From contig NZ_JANTYU010000009.1 in the NCBI RefSeq assembly GCF_024806835.1, forward strand, positions 21,163 to 85,162: a stretch of 64,000 nucleotides of DNA. Direction: 5' to 3'. The DNA is from Xanthomonas sp. 3793. GTDB taxonomy: Bacteria > Pseudomonadota > Gammaproteobacteria > Xanthomonadales > Xanthomonadaceae. The position numbers and the translations under genes are program-made. Shown here one piece after another: positions 19,386 through 27,366 of this stretch; within the stretch, counting starts at the first letter, position 1, and the number at the start of each line of letters is the position of its first letter. The notes under the pieces are model-generated. The model was not told where the DNA came from, searched no databases, and saw nothing but the letters and a program-made list of their open reading frames with translations.

Positions 19386-19919
19386 ATGCGACATCGTTCG
19401 ATGCTGTTGTTACTGACGCTTGCGGTCTACGGGAGTGCCAGCGCAAGCGACCCACGCGCTGCCCTGCCGCGCGCAGACACCGTTGACGTGCCACGTTTCA
19501 TGGGCGACTGGTACGTCATCGCGCACATTCCTACCCGGCCGGAGCGCAAGGCCTACGATGCCGTGGAGCGCTATGCGTTGCGACCGGATGGCCGCATCCA
19601 GACCACCTTCACCTTCCGCAAGGGAAGTTTCGAGGCGCCGCTCAAGTCCATGCATCCGATCGGCCAGGTGGCGAAGGAGGGCAATGGCGCGCTGTGGAGC
19701 ATGCAATTCTTCTGGCCATTCAAGGCCGAATACGTGATCGCCTGGCGGGATGCAGACTATTCGCAGACCATCGTGGCACGCAGCAAGCGCGATTACGTCT
19801 GGTATATGGCGCGCACGCCGCAGGTCTCCGAGGCCGACTATCAGCAGGCCGTCCAACGTATCGCCGCCATGGGCTACGACGTGTCGCAGCTGCGCCGCGT
19901 CCCGCAGTCGCAGCGGTGA
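19386..19919 (+). CDS. Bacterial lipocalin (Blc-like)
   Basis: A 177-residue protein. The ATG at 19386 is chosen because GGAGG sits 8 bases upstream and a signal peptide follows (MLLLLTLAVYGSASAS). The lipocalin motif FMGDWYVIAHIPTRPE (residues about 38-53) carries the invariant G-x-W; later YVIAWRDADYSQTIVARSKRDYVWYMAR matches the barrel strands and closing helix of Blc. E. coli Blc is an outer-membrane lipoprotein that binds lysophospholipids. Here there is no lipobox Cys, so the protein is probably free in the periplasm. Its stop codon lies in a short gcggtgac repeat. Confidence 0.9.
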   Translation: MRHRSMLLLLTLAVYGSASASDPRAALPRADTVDVPRFMGDWYVIAHIPTRPERKAYDAVERYALRPDGRIQTTFTFRKGSFEAPLKSMHPIGQVAKEGNGALWSMQFFWPFKAEYVIAWRDADYSQTIVARSKRDYVWYMARTPQVSEADYQQAVQRIAAMGYDVSQLRRVPQSQR

Positions 19920-19936
19920 CGCGGTGACGCGGTGAC
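19912..19936 (+). repeat. Three tandem gcggtgac octamers over a stop codon
   Basis: The octamer gcggtgac occurs three times in a row and the TGA stop of the lipocalin lies in the first copy. A change in copy number would not alter the protein, because the stop precedes the later copies. It looks like slippage-prone DNA. Confidence 0.6.
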
Positions 19937-20002
19937 ACGGCAAGGGTGCAACGAGCTCAGCGATGCAGTGACTGCATCGCCAGCTCTCGCACACTGGCGG
20001 CG

Positions 20003-20368
20003 TCAGGTGTCCTTGTCATCCACAGAAAACTCCCAGCCGTCATTCAAGCCACCCAAGGGCTTGGCCTCCACGGCCAGCTCTTCCTCTAAGGCCGAAATCG
20101 CCTTGTGCGACGGCACCATGGTCGGATACACCGTCACGTCCATCGGAAACGCCGTGTTGTCCGGGTAATGGCAGCAACGCACCTTCTGCTCGAAGCGCAG
20201 CAGCATCACCGAAAATTCCAGTGCCGACTCCTTCGTGGGGAAGACCACGGAGAACGCGATCTCGCGCGGCTTCGATAGATCCACTCCTTGCTGGGCAATG
20301 TGCCAGAGGGTGTCGCCGTTATCGTCGTTAGGATACAGATCCGGATTTCGTTGCATGGGAAGCTTCAT
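20003..20368 (-). CDS. RraB-like ribonuclease E inhibitor family protein
   Basis: A 121-residue acidic protein. Residues about 8-115 follow the RraB pattern: YPNDDNGDTLWHIAQQGVDLSKPREI, then VVFPTKESALEFS and ending EEELAVEAKPLGGLNDGWEF. RraB in E. coli binds RNase E and modulates its cleavage; many bacterial homologues are untested. Two starts are possible: ATG 20368 after an A7 run without a clear ribosome-binding site, or ATG 20356. It is a lone leftward gene with no link to neighbours. Confidence 0.85.
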   Translation of the reverse strand: MKLPMQRNPDLYPNDDNGDTLWHIAQQGVDLSKPREIAFSVVFPTKESALEFSVMLLRFEQKVRCCHYPDNTAFPMDVTVYPTMVPSHKAISALEEELAVEAKPLGGLNDGWEFSVDDKDT

Positions 20369-20640
20369 TTTTTTTGACCAATTTACCGAGGAGGAATCCT
20401 AGCGCCCGGCTTGTGTGGGGCCTGTCATTAACTGCGTGCATGAAATCAAATGGTGTCAGAATGCCCTTCGAGCTCACTATATTTCTGGCGATCACACCAT
20501 TTTCCGCTTCATCAGCAGGCGCATTCGAGTCGCCTAAGTATTCCCCTGAGCTGAAATGTCTGCATGTTAATACCTACATCTCTGCGACACGGCATTGATA
20601 ACCGAAAGGGCGCGAAGACTCCAGGCCTGCACCTTGACTC
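20369..20640. other. Intergenic stretch, no supported gene
   Basis: This part of the gap between the RraB-like gene and the XAC0095-like gene has lower GC than its surroundings. One short rightward frame (20374-20598) has no ribosome-binding site and no coherent composition. I see nothing else in it. Confidence 0.4.
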
Positions 20641-20875
20641 CTCCATGCATCGGTAGCACACTCCTTCACGGAGCGTAGCAACTCCACAGATAGCGGTGCC
20701 ACCCCCGTCAAGCGGTGGTTTTTTGTGCCTGATGTTTGGGCGCATGCTCGGCGTTTCCACGTCGGGAGGGCGGCGAATACAACACCCGCAAGGGAAATAA
20801 GCCCGCCGGCTATCTGCGGTTGCTAACCTCCCGGCATCCCGCCGCATCGTGCGGCGGGAGCCTGTTCCGGAGGAG
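20641..20875 (+). ncRNA. Putative structured RNA or attenuated leader
   Basis: The stretch before the XAC0095-like gene is non-coding but full of complementary segments. CTCC/GGAG around 20661-20672 forms a small stem. CCACC (20699-20703) and GGTGG (20714-20718) form a stem followed by six T, a terminator-like end. Further on, GGGAGG near 20763 can pair with CCTCCC near 20828, and a GC-rich hairpin (TCCCGCCGCA and TGCGGCGGGA) lies just before the ribosome-binding site. The layout recalls phage-type antisense or leader RNAs (C4-like), but I cannot assign a family. Confidence 0.4.
20699..20724 (+). terminator. Short hairpin with T6 run
   Basis: A CCACC/GGTGG stem with a 10-base loop is followed directly by TTTTTT. 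The stem is short, so it may be a weak terminator or attenuator inside the putative RNA described here. Confidence 0.4.
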
Positions 20876-20880
20876 TGAGC

Positions 20881-21135
20881 ATGGAGCAGTCTCTGTTCGG
20901 GTATTACCTGTTGCCGGAAAACGCGCAGCTTCGGTTGCTGCAAACGCGCGATCATTTGCGCTTCCTGGCGACGCTGGCGCAGCCAAGTGCAACCATCGAG
21001 AGTCATTTCAATGAGCCGCACGTGAGCCTGAATGCACTTGCATTCTGCTTTGATCTGTTGGCTGAGCAGTTGGAAAACGTGTTGAACCAGACGCTGACGC
21101 CCGATGATTTTCTAGGACCTAACTTGACGCAGTAG
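20881..21135 (+). CDS. Small XAC0095-like protein of unknown function
   Basis: An 84-residue protein with a good ribosome-binding site (GGAGGAGTGAGC before ATG). The N-terminus FGYYLLPENAQLRLLQTRDHLRF and the C-terminal amphipathic helix SLNALAFCFDLLAEQLENVL resemble the small xanthomonad family named after XAC0095. No catalytic motif, membrane segment or signal peptide is seen; function is unknown. The structured leader upstream suggests post-transcriptional control. Confidence 0.7.
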   Translation: MEQSLFGYYLLPENAQLRLLQTRDHLRFLATLAQPSATIESHFNEPHVSLNALAFCFDLLAEQLENVLNQTLTPDDFLGPNLTQ

Positions 21136-21150
21136 CGGCGGCAAGATCGG

Positions 21151-21178
21151 GGGGCTGGCACCCCAAGGTGCCCAGCCC
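21151..21178 (+). terminator. GC-rich hairpin after the small XAC0095-like gene
   Basis: GGGCTGG-CACC and GGTG-CCCAGCCC can pair with a small bulge and a CCAA loop, 16 bp after the stop codon. No T-run follows, so it is either a poor terminator or an RNA-stabilising 3' hairpin. Confidence 0.45.
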
Positions 21179-21200
21179 GCAGTTGCAGCCACGCCTTCGA

Positions 21201-21554
21201 TTATTCGAAACCAATCAAATTTATATAAGACACACCCTTGACGCCCATCTGAGATTCGGTGTGGCCTGATTCAACGTAGGCGCGACTGACCCCACACTGG
21301 CAGACTTTCTTGATGTTGTTCTTGATGGCGCCTTCGATGCTGTGGTTGAAGCTAAATGCACTACTTCCTTCGACAACGCACACTTCTCTTTTCAGCCCAC
21401 CCTCTATGGCCTGACTCTTTGTTTGATAGACCGTCACTTCGCAGCTGCCGCTCTTATAGTTGTTAGCTACGCCTATCATCCTCACCGATCCAGTTGCGCA
21501 ACCAGACAGACAACAAAAAATAATAGCTGAAAAAATTATTTTATTACTAATCAA
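21201..21554 (-). CDS. Small low-GC lipoprotein, unknown function
   Basis: Most likely 117 residues from a TTG at 21554, which has GAGG five bases upstream and is followed by a lipoprotein signal (KIIFSAIIFCCLSGC, lipobox LSGC, Cys about residue 19). A TTG at 21656 would give a longer but less sensible N-terminus. The mature part has further Cys (SGSCEV, EVCVV, CQCGV) and begins like a YrfG/TRL-type lipoprotein, but I do not recognise the family. Base composition is clearly more AT-rich than the neighbours, which suggests acquisition by transfer. Confidence 0.6.
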   Translation of the reverse strand: MISNKIIFSAIIFCCLSGCATGSVRMIGVANNYKSGSCEVTVYQTKSQAIEGGLKREVCVVEGSSAFSFNHSIEGAIKNNIKKVCQCGVSRAYVESGHTESQMGVKGVSYINLIGFE

Positions 21555-21786
21555 GAAAACCTCGCTGTTTGAGCGGACCTGCCATGATGAAAGCGCTTCC
21601 GGCCAGGATCGTAAAATATTTTCAAGCACGAATTTCTTTACATACCGCAGGACCAAATAAATTCATGAGACCTGGGCTTTATAGCCACCCAACGATAGAG
21701 CTAAAAAAGAGCGGATTAACTTGATAATTTGACCGTCTCAGCAAAAGCCAAGAGGCGGAGGCATCTATCCGCTCCGCCAGTGATTG

Positions 21787-22359
21787 TTACGGCACCCAAA
21801 CCAGATTCATCAACTGCGGGTCGGCGGTGACCTTGACCAGCTTGCCGCTGGGGCCGAACTGCACCTGGTACTCGGAAAAGCTGTCGCGCCAGTAGCGCCA
21901 CAGCGACGCTTCCAGGTTGGGGTTCTCGCTGCTGATCGGGTAGCCGACTGCCATCAGCACCTGCTCGCGGGTCATGCCGCCGGTGAGCTTGCCATCGTTG
22001 ATCGCCTGGCGAATCTTGGGCGGGAAGGTGGCCAGCTTGAGCTTGGGGTCGGCGGTCACCACGTAGCGGGCGGCGAAGGCGGTGTTGTCCAGATCGCGGC
22101 TGTAGTCGTTGCCGATGGACTGCTTTTCGCCGGCGATCTTGAGGTTGACGCGGTTGCGGCCGAAGCCGGTGACGCTGACCGGGGTGCCCACCGGAAGCAC
22201 GCGCTTGCCGTCTTCGGCGTAGTTGCTGTCGCTGATCCAGCTGCCGTCGGTGCGCAGGTTGCAGCACAGAAAGCCGTCGTACTTGGCCACATCGGCGGCC
22301 GAGGCCAGGTTGACGGCGGTGAGCAGGCTCAGGGCCAGCAGGGAAGAACGCAAACGCAT
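21787..22359 (-). CDS. Secreted protein with BamE-like motif
   Basis: A 190-residue protein; the ATG at 22359 follows GGAG and precedes a signal peptide (LRSSLLALSLLTAVNLASA). The C-terminal part contains GGMTREQVLMAVGYP followed by LWRYWRDSFSEYQVQFGPSGKLV. This is the pattern of the BamE/SmpA-OmlA fold, where a helix beginning GMT-x-x-Q-V precedes an antiparallel sheet. It has no lipobox, unlike BamE itself, and two Cys in FLCCNLR near the mature N-terminus. A role in the cell envelope is plausible; the exact function is unknown. Confidence 0.75.
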   Translation of the reverse strand: MRLRSSLLALSLLTAVNLASAADVAKYDGFLCCNLRTDGSWISDSNYAEDGKRVLPVGTPVSVTGFGRNRVNLKIAGEKQSIGNDYSRDLDNTAFAARYVVTADPKLKLATFPPKIRQAINDGKLTGGMTREQVLMAVGYPISSENPNLEASLWRYWRDSFSEYQVQFGPSGKLVKVTADPQLMNLVWVP

Positions 22360-22514
22360 CGTAAAGACTCCTTTCTCGACGGCCGGGGCCGCGCGGCAAT
22401 GATGGGATCGGGTGCGCCGCCGTGTCCCCGTCGGCGCCCGGACATTGTCGCAGCCGGCGGCCACTTGGCAAGCGCAGGTGACGCGTGTCGCCCGGGGTTG
22501 TGTATGCTCGGGGC

Positions 22515-22718
22515 GTGGAAACCCTCTCACCCGCCGAGATCGCCGAGCAGATCGCTGAGTTGCGACGCGCCCATCGCGCGTTGGACGAGGAGATCCAGCG
22601 CGTGCCCGCAAACGTGGAGGACGAACTGCAGATGAAGCGCTTGAAGAAGCGCAAGTTGCATCTCAAGGACTGCATCACGCGGCTGGAGATGGAGCTGGTG
22701 CCTGACGAGCCGGCGTGA
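22515..22718 (+). CDS. YdcH/DUF465-like small coiled-coil protein
   Basis: A 67-residue, highly charged helical protein. The GTG at 22515 is preferred because the DUF465 pattern starts there: AEQIAELRRAHRALDEEI, then DELQMKRLKKRKLHLKDCITRLE. Such proteins are predicted two-helix coiled coils of unknown role. It is a single gene between the BamE-like gene and a repeat region. Confidence 0.8.
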   Translation: METLSPAEIAEQIAELRRAHRALDEEIQRVPANVEDELQMKRLKKRKLHLKDCITRLEMELVPDEPA

Positions 22719-22800
22719 GGCCATGCCTGCAGTTGGGTTCGCCTGTCGACACCCGCGCGCTGATCGCTGCGTCTGCCCGCTCTTGGGGCCAACTCCCCTG

Positions 22801-22872
22801 CGTAGGAGCGCACCTGGGCGCGATGAGGCGCTCCCCCAGAAGGCCCGTCGCGCTCAGGCGCGCTCCTACGGT
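22801..22872. repeat. Inverted REP pair (REPIN-like)
   Basis: The arm CGTAGGAGCGCACCTGGGCG (start of 22802-22827) is repeated in inverse orientation at 22847-22872, matching at about 22 of 25 positions. The intervening 19 bp form the loop. GTAGGAGCGC-type extragenic palindromes in inverted pairs are common in xanthomonads and pseudomonads and are thought to be moved by RAYT transposases. Confidence 0.75.
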
Positions 22873-23040
22873 GCCTGTCAGCAGATTGGCTGAAGGGGTG
22901 CGAATGCGCAACATGTGATTCGCGATGGGGGACGCGGCGTGTCATGGCTGGTTGAGCAAGCTTGGCCTTGACGTGGCGTTGCGCGCACGTAACCGCCTGA
23001 CCGCCAGTCCGCAGACGTTGACCAACTGTCGCTGCGTTGC

Positions 23041-23090
23041 CCGCATGCGCCCTTCGGGCACCTCCCCCCCGCAAGCGGGAGAAGGAAGCG
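23041..23090. repeat. Extragenic palindrome with CGCCCTTCGGGCA core
   Basis: Contains GCCCTTCGGGC and CCCGCAAGCGGG hairpins and the closing GGGAGAAGG. It is the same family as the three elements between 24299 and 24632, here as a single copy 35 bp from the reductase stop codon. Confidence 0.65.
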
Positions 23091-23125
23091 CCAAGGCGAG
23101 ACAATCAGATTCCTGCGTGCAGCGC

Positions 23126-24106
23126 TCAGCCTGCGCGCAGCAGGATCTTGCCGCGGCGCCCGGGTTCGTCGCTCGCGGCAGCAGCCTTGGCGGCGTCTTC
23201 CAGGTCGAACACCGCCTCCACCGGCAAGGCCAGGCTGCCATCGACGGCAGCCTTGAGCAGTTCGCCGATCATGCGGCGCTTGTCTTCTGGCTTGGTGGCG
23301 GCCATGACCTTGCTGCCCCAAAAGCCGCGCACGCTGGCCTGCTTGAAGATCACATCGCCGCTGGAAATCTGCAGCGGCTCGCCAGTCATCGAGCCGAACG
23401 AAACCAGCTCGCCGCCTTCGGCCAGCAGCCCCATCAGGTCGCCGGCCGCGCTGCCGGCGACCGAATCGATCGCGCGCACGATGGGTGCGTCGCCGGCCAG
23501 CGCGCGCGCGGTGTCCTGCCAGCCGTCCTGCGCGGTGGAGACTGCGTTGCCAATACCCAGCGCCTGCAACTCGTCCACGCCGGCATCGCGGCGCACCAGG
23601 TTGATCACGTTGATGCCGCGTGCGGCGGCGAGCATGGCCACGGTCTTGCCGACCGCGCCGTTGGCGGTGTTCTGCACGATCCAGTCGCCCTTTTCCACGC
23701 GCAGGAATTCGATCAGCATCAGCGCGCTCAGCGGCATGGCGATCAGCTGGCAACCACGGTCGTCATCAAGCGCGTCGGGCAGCGGCACCACGCCGGCGGC
23801 ATCAGCCAGGAAGTACTCCGCCCAGCTTTCGTGCACGCCGGCGGCGACGACGCGTTGGCCTGTCTGCAGGCCTTCAACGCCTTCGCCGAGTGCGTCGATC
23901 ACGCCAGCCGCTTCGCTGCCGCCGATCGCCGGTAGCTCGGGCTTGTAGCCGTAGTTGCCGCGCACCGTCCACAGGTCGTGGTTGTGGATGGGCGAGCGAC
24001 GCATCGCGATGCGCACCTGTCCCTTGCCGGGTTGCGGCACGGGCCGTTGGCCGAGTTCGAGCACCTTGGCGGGATCGCCGAATTGGGTGTGGATGGCTGC
24101 GCGCAT
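23126..24106 (-). CDS. Zinc-independent medium-chain alcohol/quinone reductase
   Basis: A 326-residue oxidoreductase. The ATG at 24106 has GGAGA upstream and starts the family N-terminus (RAAIHTQFGDPAKVLELGQ). The GroES-like domain spans about 1-120, with HNHDLWTVRGNYG and GGSEAAGVIDALGEGV. The nucleotide-binding half has NTANGAVGKTVAMLAAARG (near 145-163), a variant of the AxxGxxG motif. The zinc-binding cysteines of alcohol dehydrogenases are absent, which points to a quinone oxidoreductase or enoyl reductase-like NADPH enzyme. The physiological substrate is unknown. Confidence 0.87.
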   Translation of the reverse strand: MRAAIHTQFGDPAKVLELGQRPVPQPGKGQVRIAMRRSPIHNHDLWTVRGNYGYKPELPAIGGSEAAGVIDALGEGVEGLQTGQRVVAAGVHESWAEYFLADAAGVVPLPDALDDDRGCQLIAMPLSALMLIEFLRVEKGDWIVQNTANGAVGKTVAMLAAARGINVINLVRRDAGVDELQALGIGNAVSTAQDGWQDTARALAGDAPIVRAIDSVAGSAAGDLMGLLAEGGELVSFGSMTGEPLQISSGDVIFKQASVRGFWGSKVMAATKPEDKRRMIGELLKAAVDGSLALPVEAVFDLEDAAKAAAASDEPGRRGKILLRAG

Positions 24107-24290
24107 GAGAAATCTCCTGCCGGGCACGCCTGTCGTACAACGCCCCCGATCGTGATGAAAGGTGACGCGATGCTATCGGCAGGGCTGCAAGAGGCGGATG
24201 AAACGGACGGAACTGTTATGTGAAGTCGTTGGGGTCAATGGACGACGCCAGGGGTGAGTTGGTTTTGTGCAACGCCCGGTGACTGCGTGC
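24107..24290. other. Intergenic region before the tandem array
   Basis: This gap contains the promoter region of the leftward reductase gene. I see no gene and no clear regulatory box. Confidence 0.4.
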
Positions 24291-24720
24291 TGGCCGACCC
24301 TCATCCGCCCTTCGGGCACCTTCTCCCGGAAGGGAGAAGGGAAACATCGTCGTCGGCGTGGGGAGCGCCGCTTTGCCCTGCTGCTCCCACCATTGCATCG
24401 CGACTTTATTCAGCCGGCGGCAGCATCACATTGCTTGCTGGCTGGCCCTCATCCGCCCTTCGGGCGCCTTCTCCCGGAGGGAGAAGGAAACGTCGTCGTC
24501 GGCATGGGGAGCGCCTCTTTGCCTTGCTGCTCCCACCATTGCATCGCCACTTTATTCAGCCGGTGGCAGCATCACATCGCTTGCTGGCCGGCCCTCATCC
24601 GCCCTTCGGGCGTCTTCTCCCGGAGAGAGGAAGGGAGCGGCGTCCGCACAGGGGCACCGCTCTGCCCTGCTACGGCTCCGCTATCGTACCGCCGCCTTAC
24701 TCGGCCGGTGGCAGCACGAC
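24291..24720. repeat. Three-unit tandem array (about 147 bp) carrying the plsB 3' end
   Basis: Units begin near 24291, 24438 and 24586, with landmark TCATCCGCCC at 24301, 24449 and 24595 (spacing 148 and 146). Each has a CGCCCTTCGGGC palindrome, a GGGAGAAGG arm, a shared CTGCTCCCACC-like segment and, at its right end, a copy of the last plsB codons. In units one and two the minus strand still reads ...LPPAE followed by TAA, as in plsB. The rightmost unit overlaps the real plsB end and is the most diverged. Confidence 0.8.
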
Positions 24721-27366
24721 ACCCGGCTTGACCGCTTCGGGACTGACCCGCTCGATGGTGTGGCGCAGTTCGCGGCCGAGGATGAACTTGGCGTCCTTGG
24801 CCCAGGCGTCCAGGCGTTCGTCGAACAGCAGCTTGCTGTTCTCGTCCGGCCACACCAGGCGCAGCTCGCGCAGTTTCTGGATGAAGCTGCGGAACAGGGT
24901 CTTGTCGAAGAACTCGGGGGCGGCCGGGGCGTACAACAGGCTCAGGCGTTGCGCCGCCTGCTGGCACAGGCTTTCCAGTTCGCCGGCACCGAGCACGCCG
25001 GGGCCGTTCTTCACCAGCACCGAGATGGCGATGTAATAGCGCTCGAATGCCTGCTGCAGCGAGTGGCCGATGGCGCGCAGACGGAACACCTCATCGGTCT
25101 GCCCGGTATTGCGGGTCAGGATGCCGCCGTCGTCGTCGGTGACATTGAGCAGCAGGCCTTCGCGCACGAACATATCGATGGTCTGTTCGATGCGCTCGGC
25201 AAAACGGTCTTCGCTCCATGGCAGGAACAGCTCGGCCTGCAGGAACGGATACACCGTGCGCCCCAGCCGGATCAGACCGGCGCGGCTCATGCGGCGGTTG
25301 TTCTGGAAACAGCACGCCACCCACGAGGAGGCGGTGAACAAGTGCAGCACGTTGTTGCGGAAGTAGCTCAGCAACACTGCGGTGTCGCCGCTGACGCTGA
25401 GCACATCGCCCAGCGGGTGCGACACGCGCGTGAGCACGTTGATCTCTTCGGCGTGGGTGATGATGCGTGCCGGGGTATGCGGAGTCACGGTGACGCGGTC
25501 CGAGTACGGCATTTCCGCCAGCAGTTTCTTGCACAGCTCGATCTGCGCAATCAGATCGGCCTCGCCCATCGCGTGCTTGGGCGTGGACAGCAGCGCCAGC
25601 GCCAGCAGGTTGATCGGATTGACGTCGGCAGCGCAGTTGATGCGGGTCTGGATCTGGGTGGACAAGGTGTCCACCGCCGGTGCCAGCCAGCTGGGCTTGG
25701 CGTCCTCCGGCAGCGGCTCGCCATCCCAATCCGGGGCGTGCTTGGCCAGCACATCGTTGAGCGCGATCGGCTCGCCGAAGTTCACCACCACCTGGCCGTA
25801 GTTCTGCTTGAGCACCTTGGGGATCGACCACAGCAGGCCCCAGATGGATTCCTTTTCCTTCGGCCGGCCGGTGAGCTCGTCCAGGTAGCTGTTGCCTTCC
25901 ATCAGCTTCTCGTAGCCGATGTAGACCGGCTGGAACAGCACCGGCTTGCGCGGCTGGCGCAGGTAGGCGCGCAGCGTCATCGCGATCATGCCGCCCTTGG
26001 GCTGCAGCAGACGCCCGGTGCGCGAGCGCCCGCCTTCGACGAAGTATTCGATCGAGTAACCGCCGGCCACCAGCTGGGCGACGTATTCGCTCAGCACCGC
26101 CGAATACAGCGCATTGCCCTTGATCGAGCGGCGGATGAAGAACGCGCCGCCCTTGCGCAGCAGCGTGCCGACCACCGGCAGGTTGAGGTTGATGCCGGCC
26201 ACGATGTGCGGCGGCACGATGCCGCGTTCGTACAGCAGGTAGCTCAGCAGCAGGTAGTCCATGTGGCTGCGGTGGCTGGGCACGTAGACCACTTCGTGCC
26301 CGGGCGCGGCCTGCTTGAGCTTGTCCAGGTGATGCACCAGCACGCCGGCGTAGATGCGGTTCCACACATGAGTGAGCAGGAAGCTGGCCGAGCGCACCAC
26401 CGGGCTGGAATAGTCGGCGGCGATTTCCCACGCATAGGCATGCGCCTTGCGCCAGGCATCGACCGGCTTGGAGTTGTCGCGCTTGGCCTGGGTGGCGATA
26501 GCTTCGCGTACCGAATCGGCAGCCAGCACCTGGTCCACCAGCAAGCGGCGGGTGGACAGGTCCGGCCCGATCACCGCCTCGCGGATACGGCGGAAATGCG
26601 TGCGCAGCACGCGCTGCAGCTTGCGCAGGGTGCGCTCGGGCGGCAGGCCTTCGGCCATGGTCTGGCGCAGCGAGATCGGCGGCGCGAAACGCACGATGGT
26701 GGTGCGGCCATTGAGCAGCACCGCCAGCAGGCGACGGAAGCGGCCGACCAGCGCCCAGTTTTCCGAGAACAGCACCGCAAACCAGCCGCTCTGTTTGTCC
26801 GGCGCGCGGCCGACGAAGATCGACACCGGCACCAGGTGCACGTCCAGGTCGGCACGCACGCGATGCGCCTGCAGCAACTTGGCCAGCGAATCGGAGTGGG
26901 TCTTGCCGCCCCGCTGTTCGGGGATCAGCGAATTGCTGCTGCTGCGCCGCGACAGCGCCAGGTAGGCGCGCTTGCGCTGCAGCGGGTCGCCCGGCAGCGG
27001 CACCAGCGGCGAGGGCAGCCCGGCTTCGCGGCAGGCCTTGTCCAGGATCAGCGCGCTGGACAGGCCGTAGTCCTCCAGCACATAGACCACCGGCGTGCCG
27101 TCGTCGTAGCGGCTCGGTTGGTCCGGTTCGATGGTCAGGCTCAGCCAGGGGTCGGCCAGCCGGCCGAGCAGGCGCGCCCACCACGGGCGCTTGGCGTTGC
27201 GGGCGGCAGCGACGGCAGGCGCGATCGACGGCGCAACCTCCGGCGGAACCGGTGTGGCGGTCGGCAAGGCGGCGGCCGTGGCGCCGAGATCGGCGGCGGC
27301 AGCGCTGGGCGGGGCGGGCTGGCCGTCCGGGAACGGCAGGGGATTCTGTTCTGGCATCGCGGTCAT
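24697..27366 (-). CDS. plsB: Glycerol-3-phosphate 1-O-acyltransferase
   Basis: An 889-residue membrane-associated enzyme that acylates sn-glycerol-3-phosphate at position 1, the first step of phospholipid synthesis. The four acyltransferase blocks are present: HRSHMDYLLL (about residue 365, catalytic H-x4-D), GAFFIRRS (about 409), FVEGGRSRTGR (about 444) and PVYIGYE (about 477). It is longer than the E. coli enzyme (807) because of an Ala/Pro-rich N-terminal extension of about 60 residues. The ATG at 27366 overlaps the TAA of the upstream lipoprotein gene (TAATG), indicating translational coupling. An internal ATG at 27357 is an alternative. Confidence 0.96.
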   Translation of the reverse strand: MTAMPEQNPLPFPDGQPAPPSAAAADLGATAAALPTATPVPPEVAPSIAPAVAAARNAKRPWWARLLGRLADPWLSLTIEPDQPSRYDDGTPVVYVLEDYGLSSALILDKACREAGLPSPLVPLPGDPLQRKRAYLALSRRSSSNSLIPEQRGGKTHSDSLAKLLQAHRVRADLDVHLVPVSIFVGRAPDKQSGWFAVLFSENWALVGRFRRLLAVLLNGRTTIVRFAPPISLRQTMAEGLPPERTLRKLQRVLRTHFRRIREAVIGPDLSTRRLLVDQVLAADSVREAIATQAKRDNSKPVDAWRKAHAYAWEIAADYSSPVVRSASFLLTHVWNRIYAGVLVHHLDKLKQAAPGHEVVYVPSHRSHMDYLLLSYLLYERGIVPPHIVAGINLNLPVVGTLLRKGGAFFIRRSIKGNALYSAVLSEYVAQLVAGGYSIEYFVEGGRSRTGRLLQPKGGMIAMTLRAYLRQPRKPVLFQPVYIGYEKLMEGNSYLDELTGRPKEKESIWGLLWSIPKVLKQNYGQVVVNFGEPIALNDVLAKHAPDWDGEPLPEDAKPSWLAPAVDTLSTQIQTRINCAADVNPINLLALALLSTPKHAMGEADLIAQIELCKKLLAEMPYSDRVTVTPHTPARIITHAEEINVLTRVSHPLGDVLSVSGDTAVLLSYFRNNVLHLFTASSWVACCFQNNRRMSRAGLIRLGRTVYPFLQAELFLPWSEDRFAERIEQTIDMFVREGLLLNVTDDDGGILTRNTGQTDEVFRLRAIGHSLQQAFERYYIAISVLVKNGPGVLGAGELESLCQQAAQRLSLLYAPAAPEFFDKTLFRSFIQKLRELRLVWPDENSKLLFDERLDAWAKDAKFILGRELRHTIERVSPEAVKPGVVLPPAE

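Larger units (their letters stand above)
22719..23125. other. Repeat-bearing intergenic region
   Basis: A 407-bp gap between convergent genes. It carries an inverted pair of extragenic palindromes (22801-22872) and a second, unrelated repeat (23041-23090). No gene is supported in it. Confidence 0.6.

Noticed and set aside
20374..20598. 74-codon rightward frame after the RraB-like gene
   Set aside because: No ribosome-binding site and incoherent sequence in an AT-richer gap.
24291..24720. Possible CRISPR array
   Set aside because: The repeat unit is about 147 bp with no unique spacers, and it contains the plsB gene end; this is a tandem duplication.
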